A DNA stretch of 64,000 nucleotides from Microbacterium imperiale (GTDB lineage Bacteria; Actinomycetota; Actinomycetes; Actinomycetales; Microbacteriaceae). The notes below the pieces were generated by a model, which worked only from the letters and a program-made list of their open reading frames with translations, ran no database searches and was not told the DNA's origin. Within the stretch, counting starts at the first letter, position 1, and each line of letters begins with the position of its first letter. The position numbers were made by a program, and so were the translations under genes. The stretch is from assembly GCF_017876655.1 (NCBI RefSeq), contig NZ_JAGIOK010000001.1:1178001-1242000 (forward strand). The letters are read 5' to 3'. This document shows, in pieces, positions 8,846 through 17,214 of the stretch.

Positions 8846-9244
8846 ATGTCCGATCTGCCGAACGTGCGTCCCGCTCAGCCCGAAGCGCCGCAGCAGGCGC
8901 CCGGCACGCGGCCCGCGCTGTCGCCGATCGAGCTGCTCGCCTTCGCGTGCCAGCTGTTCGCGTTCGCGACCTTCGCGATCTGGGGCTTCGCCGCCTGGGA
9001 CTTCCCCGGCAACATCGTCGCGGGGATCGCCGCGCCGGTCGCCGCGGTCCTGCTGTGGGCGCTGTTCGTGTCGCCCCGGGCCGTCTTCGTCGTGCACCCC
9101 TTCGTGCGGGCGCTCGTCGAGCTGTTCGTGTACGCCTCGGCGACCATCGCCTGGTGGAGTATGGGCCACGCGTGGATCGGGCTCGTCTTCGGCGTCGTCG
9201 CGGTGACCTTCGGTCTGCTCTCCGGACGCCGCCGCCTGGCATGA
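8846..9244 (+). CDS. YrdB/DUF2568-like small membrane protein
   Basis: 132 aa. A short polar N-terminus is followed by four hydrophobic segments: LLAFACQLFAFATFAIWGFA, NIVAGIAAPVAAVLLWALFV, FVRALVELFVYASATIAWWS and WIGLVFGVVAVTFGLLSG. The WG(F)...WxLFVSPRA...ELxVY pattern resembles the YrdB family (DUF2568), whose function is unknown. It probably starts without a leader (TAGAAT seven bases before ATG). Its stop overlaps the ATG of the FAD-linked oxidase in an ATGA junction, so the two genes are co-translated. Confidence 0.8.
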   Translation: MSDLPNVRPAQPEAPQQAPGTRPALSPIELLAFACQLFAFATFAIWGFAAWDFPGNIVAGIAAPVAAVLLWALFVSPRAVFVVHPFVRALVELFVYASATIAWWSMGHAWIGLVFGVVAVTFGLLSGRRRLA

Positions 9245-10608
9245 CCGCTCCCGACGTCGTCGCCCGCCTCGTCGCCGAGCTCGGCGATCGCGTCGACGTG
9301 TCGGATGCCGCTCTCGCCGGTGCCCGGGCCGACAAGTCGGGCCACGCGGCATCCGGGTCGCCCCTCGCCGTTGTCACGGCCCGCTCGGTGGCAGATGTCC
9401 AGACGACGATGCGCATCGCGTCCGAGACCGGCACGCCGGTCGTCCCCCGCGGAGCCGGCACGGGTCTGGCCGGCGGCGCCAACACGGGCGCCGGTGAGAT
9501 CGCGCTGTCGCTGCGCGCGATGGACCGGGTCGTCGAGGTGCGTCCCGACGACCTGATCGCGGTCGTGGAGCCCGGCATCCTCAACGCCGACCTCAACGCC
9601 GCCCTCGCTCCGCTCGGCCTGTGGTGGGCGCCCGATCCCGCCAGCCGCGAGATCTCGACCGTCGGCGGCAACATCGCCACGGGGGCCGGCGGTCTGCTGT
9701 GCGCGAAGTACGGGGTGGTGCGCGACGCGGTTCTCGGTGTCGACCTGGTGCTCGCGGACGGCCGCCTGCTGCGCCTAGGTCATCGCACCGTCAAGGGCGT
9801 GACGGGCCTCGACCTGACGTCTCTCGTCATCGGCTCGGAGGGCATCCTCGGCGTCGTCGTGGGCGCGACCCTCAAGCTGCGCCGGCTGATCCCGGGTGAG
9901 GCCCGCACGATCGCCGCCACCTTCGGCGACGTCCGTTCCGCCGCCGTCGCCGCCTCCGCGGTGACCGCCGCGGGCGTGCAGCCGGCGATCATGGAGCTGA
10001 TGGACGCGACATCGCTCGCGGCCGCACACCGGTTGCTCGGACTGCCCGCTCCCACCCCGGGAGCGGCTCAGCTGACGGTGCAGACCGACGGTCCCGCGGC
10101 CCACGCGGAGGCCGAGGCGATCGTCGCCGTCCTCGCCGGGGCCGGTGGCACGGTCCGCCTCGCCGCCGACGACGCCGAGGCGCAGCAGCTGTGGACGGTG
10201 CGCCGGTCGATGCACCCGGCGATGGAGACGCTCGGGACGACGCTCATCGAAGACGTGTCGGTGCCGCGCAGCGCCCTGCCGGCCATGTTCGACGAGATCG
10301 CGCGCATCGAACAGCGCTTCGGCCTGACGATCCCCACCGTCTGCCACGCCGGCGACGGCAACCTGCACCCGAACTTCGTCTTCTCCGGCACCGAGGTGCC
10401 CGATGTCGTGTGGGATGCCGCCGAGGATCTGTTCCAGTCGGCGCTCCGCCTCGGCGGCACCCTGACGGGCGAGCACGGCGTCGGTGTGCTCAAGCGCCGG
10501 TGGCTGGCCGACGAACTGGGCGCGGACCAGTGGGAGCTGCAGCGACAGATCGCCCGCGTCTTCGACCCCGCCGGCATCCTCAACCCGGGAAAGGTGTTCA
10601 CCCCGTGA
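9241..10608 (+). CDS. FAD-linked oxidase, GlcD-like (glycolate/D-lactate dehydrogenase family)
   Basis: 455 aa. The N-terminal FAD-binding (PCMH) domain has VVPRGAGTGLAGGANTGAG and STVGGNIATGAGGLLCAKYG, followed by TVKGVTGLDLTSLVIGSEGI. The C-terminal FAD_oxidase_C region has TVCHAGDGNLHPNFVF and GGTLTGEHGVGVLKRRWL, the conserved H(A)GDGNxHP and GEHGVG motifs. The family oxidises 2-hydroxy acids such as glycolate or D-lactate. No GlcE/GlcF partners or Fe-S domain are nearby, so it may act alone. ATG 9241 overlaps the previous stop, and its own stop overlaps the NUDIX start. Confidence 0.92.
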   Translation: MTAPDVVARLVAELGDRVDVSDAALAGARADKSGHAASGSPLAVVTARSVADVQTTMRIASETGTPVVPRGAGTGLAGGANTGAGEIALSLRAMDRVVEVRPDDLIAVVEPGILNADLNAALAPLGLWWAPDPASREISTVGGNIATGAGGLLCAKYGVVRDAVLGVDLVLADGRLLRLGHRTVKGVTGLDLTSLVIGSEGILGVVVGATLKLRRLIPGEARTIAATFGDVRSAAVAASAVTAAGVQPAIMELMDATSLAAAHRLLGLPAPTPGAAQLTVQTDGPAAHAEAEAIVAVLAGAGGTVRLAADDAEAQQLWTVRRSMHPAMETLGTTLIEDVSVPRSALPAMFDEIARIEQRFGLTIPTVCHAGDGNLHPNFVFSGTEVPDVVWDAAEDLFQSALRLGGTLTGEHGVGVLKRRWLADELGADQWELQRQIARVFDPAGILNPGKVFTP

Positions 10609-11018
10609 CCGGGACGGCCGGACCACGGGTCGTGCACGTCAGTGCGGCGGTCGTCACCGACGGCGCGGGACGCACGCTGCTCGTTCGCAAACGCGGCACC
10701 GAGCGGTTCATGGCTCCCGGCGGCAAGCCCGAGCCGGGCGAGACCGCGGCGCAGGCTCTCGCCCGCGAGCTGCACGAGGAGCTGGGCGCCGAGGTCGCGG
10801 CATCCGAGCTGGTCTACCTGGGTCGCTTCGAGTCCGAGGCGGCGAACGAACCGGGTTTTCGGGTCGTGGCGGAGGCGTTCGCCGTTCGCCTCGATCCCGA
10901 GCGGGTCGCCGCGGCGGCCGAGATCGCCGAAGCCCGCTGGCTCACGGCCGACGAGGCCGGGCAGCTGCCCCTCGCCCCGCTCAGCACCGAGCACCTGCTC
11001 CCCCTCACCTGGCGCTGA
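10605..11018 (+). CDS. NUDIX hydrolase
   Basis: 137 aa. The NUDIX box starts at GGKPEPGETAAQALARELHE and continues EELGAEV, matching GX5EX7REUXEEXGU, so metal-dependent pyrophosphohydrolase activity is expected. The N-terminus has VSAAVVTDGAGRTLLVRKRG, as in MutT-like proteins, but a specific substrate (oxidised dNTP or other nucleoside diphosphate derivative) cannot be assigned. GTG 10605 overlaps the stop of the FAD-linked oxidase. It is the last gene of a plus-strand run and converges on the ROK kinase 35 bases later. Confidence 0.92.
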   Translation: MTGTAGPRVVHVSAAVVTDGAGRTLLVRKRGTERFMAPGGKPEPGETAAQALARELHEELGAEVAASELVYLGRFESEAANEPGFRVVAEAFAVRLDPERVAAAAEIAEARWLTADEAGQLPLAPLSTEHLLPLTWR

Positions 11019-11053
11019 CGCAGTCGTTCGGCCGGTCGTGTCGGCGGCTCGGC

Positions 11054-11980
11054 TCAGCCCGCCGCGGCTCGGCGTGTGACGAGGTCGTGCGGCACGGCAT
11101 CCGGGGTCAGCGCGGCGCCGAGGGCGCCGACGGCGACACCCTGCGGTACGAGCACGACGCGGCCCGCGAGCCGCAGCGACCGCAGGAACGGCGAGGCCGC
11201 CGCCGATGCGGCGAGCGCGGTGCGCACGGGCTCGAGCAACCGGTCGCCGAGTCCCGCGACGCCGCCGCCGAGCACGACGGCGTCGACATCGGTGGTCAGG
11301 ACGAGCAGCTGCACGGCGCCCGCGACCCCGCGCACGAGGTCGGCCCGCAGCTCGGCGGCCCGCACATCACCGCCGTCGGCCGCATCGAAGACGTCCCGCA
11401 CGGGCAGGTCGGCCGGGCGACCCCACCGCTGCGCGACGGCGCCCCCGCCGGCGAGCGCCTCGATGCAGCCGCGCTGGCCGCACCGGCACGCCGGCCCCGC
11501 CGGGTCGATCGAGACGTGGCCGATCTCGCCCGCAGCACCGCGGGTGCCGCGTCGGGGCCCGGTCGCGTCGACGATCCCGGCGGCGATCCCGGTGCCCAGG
11601 TTGAGGTACGCGAGCGACTCGAGCCCCGGCAGCAGGGCGCGTGCGCCGACCGCCGCGCAGCGGACGTCGTTGTCGACGGCGGGACGGATGCCGGTGCGCC
11701 CGGCGACCGCGGCGGCGAGATCGCTCCGCTCGATCCCCAGGTTCAGCGCGTGCTCGACGACCCCGCTGCCCGGCACGATCTGGCCCGGGACGCCGATTCC
11801 GACGCTGACGCTGCCGGCCGGGACCGCGAGCTCGTCGATGACCGCCGCGATCCCGTCGGCGACGGCATCCGCGCCCCAGCCGGTCGGGCGCCGGACGCTC
11901 GCGGTCTCGCGTCCCGTCTCGTCGACCGCCACACCCAGGATCTTGGTGCCGCCCACGTCGACGCCGATGCGCAGCGTCAT
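11054..11980 (-). CDS. ROK-family sugar kinase
   Basis: 308 aa. The N-terminal phosphate-binding motif is IGVDVGGTKILGVAVDETG, and NLGTGIAAGIV is the second ATP motif. A zinc site reads GEIGHVSIDPAGPACRCGQR followed by GCIEALAGG, the GHx(n)CxCGxxGCxE signature of ROK kinases. GVPGQIVPG fits a sugar-binding loop. It lacks a DNA-binding helix, so it is a kinase rather than a regulator; glucose, GlcNAc or mannosamine are possible substrates. ATG 11980 overlaps the stop of the upstream permease (ATGA), and it is the last gene of the ROK repressor / importer operon. Linkage to hexosaminidase and nagA through the shared operator makes GlcNAc a reasonable guess. Confidence 0.92.
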   Translation of the reverse strand: MTLRIGVDVGGTKILGVAVDETGRETASVRRPTGWGADAVADGIAAVIDELAVPAGSVSVGIGVPGQIVPGSGVVEHALNLGIERSDLAAAVAGRTGIRPAVDNDVRCAAVGARALLPGLESLAYLNLGTGIAAGIVDATGPRRGTRGAAGEIGHVSIDPAGPACRCGQRGCIEALAGGGAVAQRWGRPADLPVRDVFDAADGGDVRAAELRADLVRGVAGAVQLLVLTTDVDAVVLGGGVAGLGDRLLEPVRTALAASAAASPFLRSLRLAGRVVLVPQGVAVGALGAALTPDAVPHDLVTRRAAAG

Positions 11981-12942
11981 CCCTTCACCGCGCCGGCCAC
12001 CAGGCCGCCCGACATCCGCCCCTGCACGATCAGGAAGAAGATGACGACCGGGATCGAGATGAGCGTCGACGCGGCCATCACGGCGCCCCAGTTCGTCGCG
12101 GCGGTGGCCGACTGGAACGACAGCAGCCAGGGCGGAAGTGTGAGGTTGTACCCCTTCATCAGCAGCAGCGCCATCGTGAACTCGTTCCACGACTGGATGA
12201 ACGCGAAGATGCCCGTCGCGACCAGGCCCGGTGCCAGCAGCGGGAACGTCACCCGCCAGAACGCCTGCGTCCGCGTGCACCCGTCGATCATCGCCGCCTC
12301 TTCGAGGTCGGCGGGGACGCCCGCGACGAAGCCGCGCAGCGTCCAGATCGTGAACGGGATGACCGCCGCGACGTAGACGATGCCGAGTCCGAGGAGGGTG
12401 TTCATCAGACGCCAGTCGTCGATCATCCCGTAGATCGTGAACATCATCGCCTCGCCGGGAACCATCTGCACGATCAGCACCGCGACGATGAACGACCGCC
12501 GGCCCCGGAAGCGGATGCGGGCCACGGCGATCGACGCGAGGAACGCGAACAGCAGCGTCACGATCAGCACGCCCACGGTCACGAGTGTCGACGACACCAG
12601 ACCGTGGACGAAGTCCGTCTGTCCCGGTGCCGCCTCGCGCGTCCACGCGGTGGCGTAGTTTCCGAGCGTGAAGTCGAAGGGCAGGAAGCTCGGGGTGCGG
12701 CTGATGATGCTCTCGCCCCGCGTGAACGACATGTTCAGCATCCAGTAGACCGGGAACACCGAGCACACGAACACGATGAGCGCCGCGAGGTTGAGAGCCG
12801 CGCGCGAGAAGAGCCGTCGCCGCGGCGGTCGTCGCGACGAGAGCGAGCGCGGCCGCGGACGCGGCAGCCGTCCGCCGTCGCCGACGACCTCCTCGACGCC
12901 GACCGTGCCGAGCTGGACGGCGGGGGTGACCTGGGTGCTCAC
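11977..12942 (-). CDS. Carbohydrate ABC transporter permease (MalG type)
   Basis: 321 aa. A long basic, proline/arginine-rich N-terminal tail (about 50 residues) precedes six hydrophobic segments, starting AALNLAALIVFVCSVFPVYW. The EAA loop EEAAMIDGCTRTQAFWRVTF is the CUT1-family ATPase contact. The start is GTG 12942, with a strong AAGGAGGAGGAG site just upstream and a GTGA overlap with the preceding permease. It works with that permease and the SBP at 13974. No ATPase gene is in the operon, so a shared MsiK-type ATPase elsewhere is presumably used, as is usual for actinobacterial CUT1 importers. Confidence 0.93.
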   Translation of the reverse strand: MSTQVTPAVQLGTVGVEEVVGDGGRLPRPRPRSLSSRRPPRRRLFSRAALNLAALIVFVCSVFPVYWMLNMSFTRGESIISRTPSFLPFDFTLGNYATAWTREAAPGQTDFVHGLVSSTLVTVGVLIVTLLFAFLASIAVARIRFRGRRSFIVAVLIVQMVPGEAMMFTIYGMIDDWRLMNTLLGLGIVYVAAVIPFTIWTLRGFVAGVPADLEEAAMIDGCTRTQAFWRVTFPLLAPGLVATGIFAFIQSWNEFTMALLLMKGYNLTLPPWLLSFQSATAATNWGAVMAASTLISIPVVIFFLIVQGRMSGGLVAGAVKG

Positions 12943-13910
12943 AGCTCCTCCTCCTTGAGGGTCGTGCGGATGTATCCCCACGACAGAGCCAGCAGCAGCG
13001 CTACGGTGAGCACGCCGATGGCGCTGGTGACGCCGAATTCGCCCGGCCCCTGCCGGAAGATGTAGGTGCCGAGCACGTTCGTCTCGGACACGAGGCCGCC
13101 CCGCTGCTGCAGGGCGTAGACCTGGGTGAAGATGCGCAGGTTCCAGATGACCTGCAGCACCACGACGACGGTGACGACGTTGCGCAGGTACGGGAAGACG
13201 ACCAGGCGGAACCGCGCCCAGCCGACCGCGCCGTCGAGGGAGGCCGCTTCGAGCACCTCGCCGGGCACCTGGCCGAGCGCGGCGTACAGCGTGAAGGCCG
13301 CGAAGGGGACGCCCTGCCACACCACGATGACGGTGAGGACGAAGAAGAACGACCACGGGTTGGCGAGCCAGGAGTGGTTGGTCCAGTCGCCGGTTCCGGT
13401 GACGGTGTTGAGCGCCCAGTTGACGATCCCGTACTGCGAATCGAAGATCCACCCCCACACGGTGGTCGCCGCCAGCGGTGGCATGGCCCATGCGAGCAGC
13501 AGCCCGAGCGAGACGAGCATGCGCCAGCCGCGTCGCAGGCGCGTCATGAGCACGGCGATGAGCGCGCCGAGTCCGACGATCAGCACGGTCATCGCCACCA
13601 TGAGCCCGAGGCTGCGCACGAGGACGGCCGGGAAGTCGGACTGCGTGAAGACCTCGAGGTAGTTGTCGATCCCGACCGGGTTCGGCAGCGTGCCCTGCAC
13701 CTTGTTGCGGATCGAGTAGTCCGTGAACGACTGCACCAGCATCGACACGGCCGGGTAGAGCACCATCACGCCGAGGATGATCAGCGAGGGGGCGAGCAGC
13801 GTCAGAGCACTGCCGCCGTCACGGCGCCGTCGCGAGCGTTCGCGCGCGGTGAGCGCGGGGCGGTCGGCGCGACGGTGCTGCCGGGGCTCCCGCGTGAGGA
13901 GGTCTGTCAT
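12939..13910 (-). CDS. Carbohydrate ABC transporter permease (MalF type)
   Basis: 323 aa. A basic N-terminal tail precedes ALTLLAPSLIILGVMVLYPA, and six hydrophobic segments are visible. The EAA-type loop is EVLEAASLDGAVGWARFRLV. It pairs with the MalG-type permease whose GTG start overlaps its stop. It is separated from the SBP gene by a perfect 14-bp hairpin (13934-13967), a common arrangement that allows more SBP than permease mRNA. The cargo is unknown; the context suggests an amino-sugar oligosaccharide. Confidence 0.93.
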   Translation of the reverse strand: MTDLLTREPRQHRRADRPALTARERSRRRRDGGSALTLLAPSLIILGVMVLYPAVSMLVQSFTDYSIRNKVQGTLPNPVGIDNYLEVFTQSDFPAVLVRSLGLMVAMTVLIVGLGALIAVLMTRLRRGWRMLVSLGLLLAWAMPPLAATTVWGWIFDSQYGIVNWALNTVTGTGDWTNHSWLANPWSFFFVLTVIVVWQGVPFAAFTLYAALGQVPGEVLEAASLDGAVGWARFRLVVFPYLRNVVTVVVVLQVIWNLRIFTQVYALQQRGGLVSETNVLGTYIFRQGPGEFGVTSAIGVLTVALLLALSWGYIRTTLKEEEL

Positions 13911-13933
13911 CGTCCTGTCCTCTCTGCGTGCGC

Positions 13934-13967
13934 GGTGGAGCGCGGGGCGGCGACCCCGCGCTCCACC
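13934..13967. terminator. Intercistronic hairpin between SBP and permease genes
   Basis: Perfect 14-bp arms GGTGGAGCGCGGGG (13934-13947) and CCCCGCGCTCCACC (13954-13967) enclose six bases. No U-tract follows. It is likely a processing or stability element, or a partial terminator, that favours expression of the upstream SBP gene. Confidence 0.65.
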
Positions 13968-13973
13968 CGACGA

Positions 13974-15233
13974 CTACTTGTTGAGGATGGCCTCGATCTG
14001 ACCGTCGAGTTCCGTCGCGATCGCGGTCACGTCGCCGCCCTGCGCGATCTTCACGAGGGCGTCCTTGATGACCCCCGACGACTCGACCTCGGACCACTGC
14101 GGGCTCGCGGGCACGGCCTTCGACGAGGCGACGGCCTTTGCCGCCTCGGTCGTGATCTCGTCGTCCGGCAGGTACTCGGCGAACGACGTGAGGGCGGGGA
14201 TCAGACCGTTCTCGGCGAGGATCTTCTGGTAGCCCTCCGAGAGGATGATCTTGAGCGCGGCCTCGGCCTTCTCAGGCGCGTCCGACTTCGCTGCCACGGC
14301 GATGTTCGATCCGCCGGCGAACACCGGCGCGACCTCGCCGGCGGTCTTCCCGGGCAGCGCGAACGCCTTGAGGTCGGCGCCGACGGTGTCGGGGCACCCG
14401 GGCGCCTCGGCGGCGTCGGCGGGAGCCAGGATCGACCACTTGACCCAGGCGGGGGCGGAGAGGAACCCGATCTCACCCGCGCAGAAGGGCACCTGCGGAT
14501 CGGTCTCGTCGGCGTCGGCCGGCGCGATCGTGGCGTTCTCGTAGACGTCCTGCAGCATCTCCAGGCCGGCGATGCCGCCGGGGCTCGAGAAGCCGCCCGT
14601 CCACGTGCCGCCGTCCTGTGTCGCGATCTCCCCGCCGTTCGCCCACACATACGGCAGGGCGTTGTACCAGTCCTTGCCGGGCGCGTAGATGCCGGATTTC
14701 GTCGGCGTGGTCGCGGCGATCCCGGCGGCGACGTACTCCTCGAGCGTCGTCGGCACCGCGCCGCTGTACGACGCGGGCGAGTAGAACACGATGCGCGATC
14801 CCGCGTAGTAGGGAGCGGCGTAGAGCGTGCCGTCCTCGGAACCGAGCTCGACGAAGCTCTGCAGCATCTCGTCGCCGCCCAGTTCGGACTCGATGCCCGA
14901 CAGGTCGGTGAACAGGCCCTGCGCGATGAAGCCGGCGGACTGGGTGTTGCCGATCTCGACGACGTCGGGAGCGTCGTTGGACGACAGCGCCGCGACGTAG
15001 TTGTCGGCGGTGTCGGCCCAGGTCTTCTCCTCGATCGTCAGCGTCCAGCCCTCGTTCTCGGCTTCGAACGTCTCGACGAGGTAGTCGCGCGCATCCTGCG
15101 GGGTGTCGGTGCCGACCAGCCACACGGTGAGTTCTCCGCTGGCCGAGGACTGTCCCGCTTCTCCGCTCGCGCAGCCGGCGAGCACGATGGCGGAGACACC
15201 GAGGAGCGACAGTGCTCCGAGGCTCTTCTTCAT
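13974..15233 (-). CDS. Sugar ABC transporter substrate-binding lipoprotein
   Basis: 419 aa. The signal peptide MKKSLGALSLLGVSAIVLAG runs into Cys, giving an LAGC lipobox. The mature part resembles CUT1 SBPs: TVWLVGTDTPQDARDYLVET, then APDVVEIGNTQSAGFIAQG, GKDWYNALPYVWANGGEI and PVFAGGSNIAVA. I choose ATG 15233 because AGGA sits six bases upstream; ATG 15239 lies too close to that site. It is the first importer gene downstream of the ROK repressor; an 8-bp tandem repeat lies in the intervening 107 bp. A GlcNAc oligomer or related sugar is the inferred ligand. Confidence 0.93.
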   Translation of the reverse strand: MKKSLGALSLLGVSAIVLAGCASGEAGQSSASGELTVWLVGTDTPQDARDYLVETFEAENEGWTLTIEEKTWADTADNYVAALSSNDAPDVVEIGNTQSAGFIAQGLFTDLSGIESELGGDEMLQSFVELGSEDGTLYAAPYYAGSRIVFYSPASYSGAVPTTLEEYVAAGIAATTPTKSGIYAPGKDWYNALPYVWANGGEIATQDGGTWTGGFSSPGGIAGLEMLQDVYENATIAPADADETDPQVPFCAGEIGFLSAPAWVKWSILAPADAAEAPGCPDTVGADLKAFALPGKTAGEVAPVFAGGSNIAVAAKSDAPEKAEAALKIILSEGYQKILAENGLIPALTSFAEYLPDDEITTEAAKAVASSKAVPASPQWSEVESSGVIKDALVKIAQGGDVTAIATELDGQIEAILNK

Positions 15234-15294
15234 GGTCATTCCTTCTTCTCTGGTGTCGACGAGTCGGATGGCTCGTCCCGGTGGGAGCGGTGGT

Positions 15295-15337
15295 GCTGTG
15301 GAGCTGTGGAGCTGTGGAGCTGTGGAGCTGTGGAGCT
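15295..15337. repeat. Tandem repeat (GCTGTGGA) x5
   Basis: Five perfect head-to-tail copies of the octamer GCTGTGGA plus three more bases lie between the ROK regulator stop and the SBP start. Eight-base units can expand or contract by slippage. Because the tract is non-coding, a change would alter spacing and mRNA folding rather than a reading frame. Confidence 0.9.
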
Positions 15338-15340
15338 TCG

Positions 15341-16489
15341 TCAGGAGACGCCGAGGCGTCCCGACAGGACCATGACGGCCGCACCGCGCAGGACGATGTC
15401 CTGGCCCTGCTCCGTCATCCGCACCTGCAGCTCGTCGTGGAACGTGGCGAGCGTGCGGGTGCGCACCGTCTCGGCGGCGGCGCTCGCGAGCGTGCCGTCG
15501 AGAAGTTCAGAAGGGCCGGAGAGGATGACCTCCGACAGGTCGAGGGCGCCGACGATGGGCGCGAGCGCGATTCCCAGTCGCTCGCCGGCGTCACGCAGCA
15601 GCCCGTCGCGATCGGCCGCCGCACCGCCGTCGATGCGAGACGACAGGGACGGGATCGAGAGCCAGGCCTCGAGGCATCCGATCTTGCCGCACGCGCACGC
15701 GGGACCGCCGTCGGTCCCGACCGTCACGTGTCCGATCTCACCGGCGGCCGACCGCGCACCGCGCAACGGCTCGCCCCCGGTGAGGAGCCCGGCGCCGACA
15801 CCGCGGCCGACCTTGACGAGGATGATGTCGTCGCCGGCGCCGCCGAAGGTGTGCTCCGCGAGCACCGCCGCGTTGGCGTCGTTCGCGACGAGCACGGGAA
15901 CGCCCAGCGCCTCGGTGAGGATGCCGCCGAGGTCGAGACGATCCCACCCGAGACCCGGGGCGGCCAGCACGACGCCCGCGTCGTCGACGACACCCGGCGT
16001 CCCCACGCCGACCCCGAGGACGGGGGCGTGCGCGTCCGCGATGAGGTGGCGGGCGAGTCCGATGACCGCGTCGAGGATGCCGCCGGGCTCGGCCGGCACC
16101 GGGATGTCGTGCCGGGCGACGATGTCGCCGTCGAGCGTGAGGACCGCTCCCGAGAAGCTCTCGCTGCCCGACAGATCGAGGCCCACGATCCGATGTCCGT
16201 CGCGCGCGAGGTCGACGAGGATCGCCGGCTTGCCCGGTCCGGATGCTTCGCGTACCCCCTGCTCGGCGACGAAGCCATCGGAGATGAGCTCGGACACGAG
16301 GTCCGAGATCGTCACGCGGGTCAGCGCCGTCTCGCGGGCGAGGTCGGCCCGGCTCATCGCGCCGCCGTGGAAGAGGCTCTGCAACACGAGCGCACGGTTG
16401 TGGGCGCGAGCGTGCTCGGGGAGGATCTTCGCCCCCGGGCGTCGCGTGCGGGTCGCGCGGCGACCGCCGTCCGTGTCGGTGCTCGTCAT
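15341..16489 (-). CDS. ROK-family transcriptional repressor (NagC/XylR type)
   Basis: 382 aa. An N-terminal winged helix (about residues 25-85) has HNRALVLQSLFHGGAMSRAD followed by LARETALTRVTISDLVSELI. The ROK sugar-binding domain has GVGTPGVVDDAG and the zinc motif GEIGHVTVGTDGGPACACGK followed by IGCLEAW. In this family sugar or sugar-phosphate binding releases the repressor from DNA. Two 21-bp sites lie immediately upstream (16491-16511 and 16539-16559), so it is probably autoregulated. A third site precedes the hexosaminidase gene. It is the first gene of the operon repressor - SBP - permeases - ROK kinase. Confidence 0.94.
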   Translation of the reverse strand: MTSTDTDGGRRATRTRRPGAKILPEHARAHNRALVLQSLFHGGAMSRADLARETALTRVTISDLVSELISDGFVAEQGVREASGPGKPAILVDLARDGHRIVGLDLSGSESFSGAVLTLDGDIVARHDIPVPAEPGGILDAVIGLARHLIADAHAPVLGVGVGTPGVVDDAGVVLAAPGLGWDRLDLGGILTEALGVPVLVANDANAAVLAEHTFGGAGDDIILVKVGRGVGAGLLTGGEPLRGARSAAGEIGHVTVGTDGGPACACGKIGCLEAWLSIPSLSSRIDGGAAADRDGLLRDAGERLGIALAPIVGALDLSEVILSGPSELLDGTLASAAAETVRTRTLATFHDELQVRMTEQGQDIVLRGAAVMVLSGRLGVS

Positions 16490-16490
16490 G

Positions 16491-16511
16491 TTTGTTAGTA
16501 GACCTTACGAA
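16491..16511. promoter_or_regulatory. Operator-like site B at the ROK repressor start
   Basis: TTTGTTAGTAGACCTTACGA (20 of 21 bases) lies one base upstream of the ROK regulator ATG (minus strand). It matches site A before the hexosaminidase at 14 or more positions, including TTTGTTAG and CTTAC. Its halves form an imperfect dyad. Confidence 0.7.
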
Positions 16512-16538
16512 CCCGACGGCGGCAAGAGTTCGCCGAGG

Positions 16539-16559
16539 TTTGCTAGCAGTGTTTACAAA
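16539..16559. promoter_or_regulatory. Operator-like site C upstream of the ROK repressor
   Basis: TTTGCTAGCAGTGTTTACAA (20 of 21 bases) is centred about 48 bp from site B, with the same TTTGNTAG-N5-(C/T)TTAC pattern. Paired sites suit cooperative binding and autorepression. Confidence 0.65.
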
Positions 16560-16625
16560 CTCGTTACACGACCACCCGCTTCTCGGGCCGTCTGTCAAGG
16601 GCGAACAAGGCGCTCCCCTCTCTCC

Positions 16626-16631
16626 TAGGGT
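16626..16631 (+). promoter_or_regulatory. Possible -10 box for the small lipoprotein gene
   Basis: TAGGGT lies 30 bases before the ATG at 16662, leaving a short leader that contains the GAGGAG ribosome-binding site. There is no clear -35 box. Confidence 0.4.
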
Positions 16632-16661
16632 GGGGAGCGTCGTCGCACCGAGGAGACCCCC

Positions 16662-17093
16662 ATGAACCGTCGCCTGACCGCCCTGACCGTGACCGCGGTC
16701 GCCCTGTTCGCCCTGACCGGCTGCACGGCGGGCAACGCCGACGGCGGCGATGCGGCCCCCAGCAACCAGTCCGTCGAGGATGCGTGCACGCAGGTCGACG
16801 ATGTGATGACCGAGGCGACCGCGGGCCTGCAGGAGATCGACCCCTCCGACCCCGCGACCGCGGCCGAGGCGCTGCGCACGATCGCCGACGGCATGGGCGA
16901 CGCCGCGACCGAGGTGACCAACGAAGAGGTGTCGGGAATCCTGCCCGACCTGCAGACGGCGTTCTCGTCCGCCGCCGAATCCATGGAGGCCGTCGCCGCC
17001 GGCGACACCGAGCGCGCGACCGAGCTGAACACGGCCCTCACCGACGTCCAGGGCAGCATCGAGAGCTACACGGAGCTGTGCGGCGCGAACTGA
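16662..17093 (+). CDS. Small lipoprotein of unknown function
   Basis: 143 aa. The signal peptide MNRRLTALTVTAVALFALTG ends in an LTGC lipobox. The mature part is acidic and helix-rich (DACTQVDDVMTEATAGLQEI; AESMEAVAAGDTERATELNT) with two further cysteines that could form a disulfide. A GAGGAG site sits eight bases before ATG 16662. I do not recognise a family. It stands alone between the divergent ROK regulator and the L,D-transpeptidase on its own strand. An envelope location is the only safe inference. Confidence 0.8.
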   Translation: MNRRLTALTVTAVALFALTGCTAGNADGGDAAPSNQSVEDACTQVDDVMTEATAGLQEIDPSDPATAAEALRTIADGMGDAATEVTNEEVSGILPDLQTAFSSAAESMEAVAAGDTERATELNTALTDVQGSIESYTELCGAN

Positions 17094-17214
17094 TCCGCAC
17101 GGCGCGAGCCGATTCGCGCAGCAGATAACGCTCTGATTTCACTCAGGCCGCTCTCGGCCAGGGGTCGCGTACCATGAACCGCGAGTGCGCACGCGCGCAG
17201 ACGGGGGTACAGCG

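Noticed and set aside
13374..16628. A plus-strand open frame of over 1000 codons across several minus-strand genes
   Set aside because: It runs over the permease, SBP and ROK genes, all with clear motifs on the minus strand, and has no recognisable domain.
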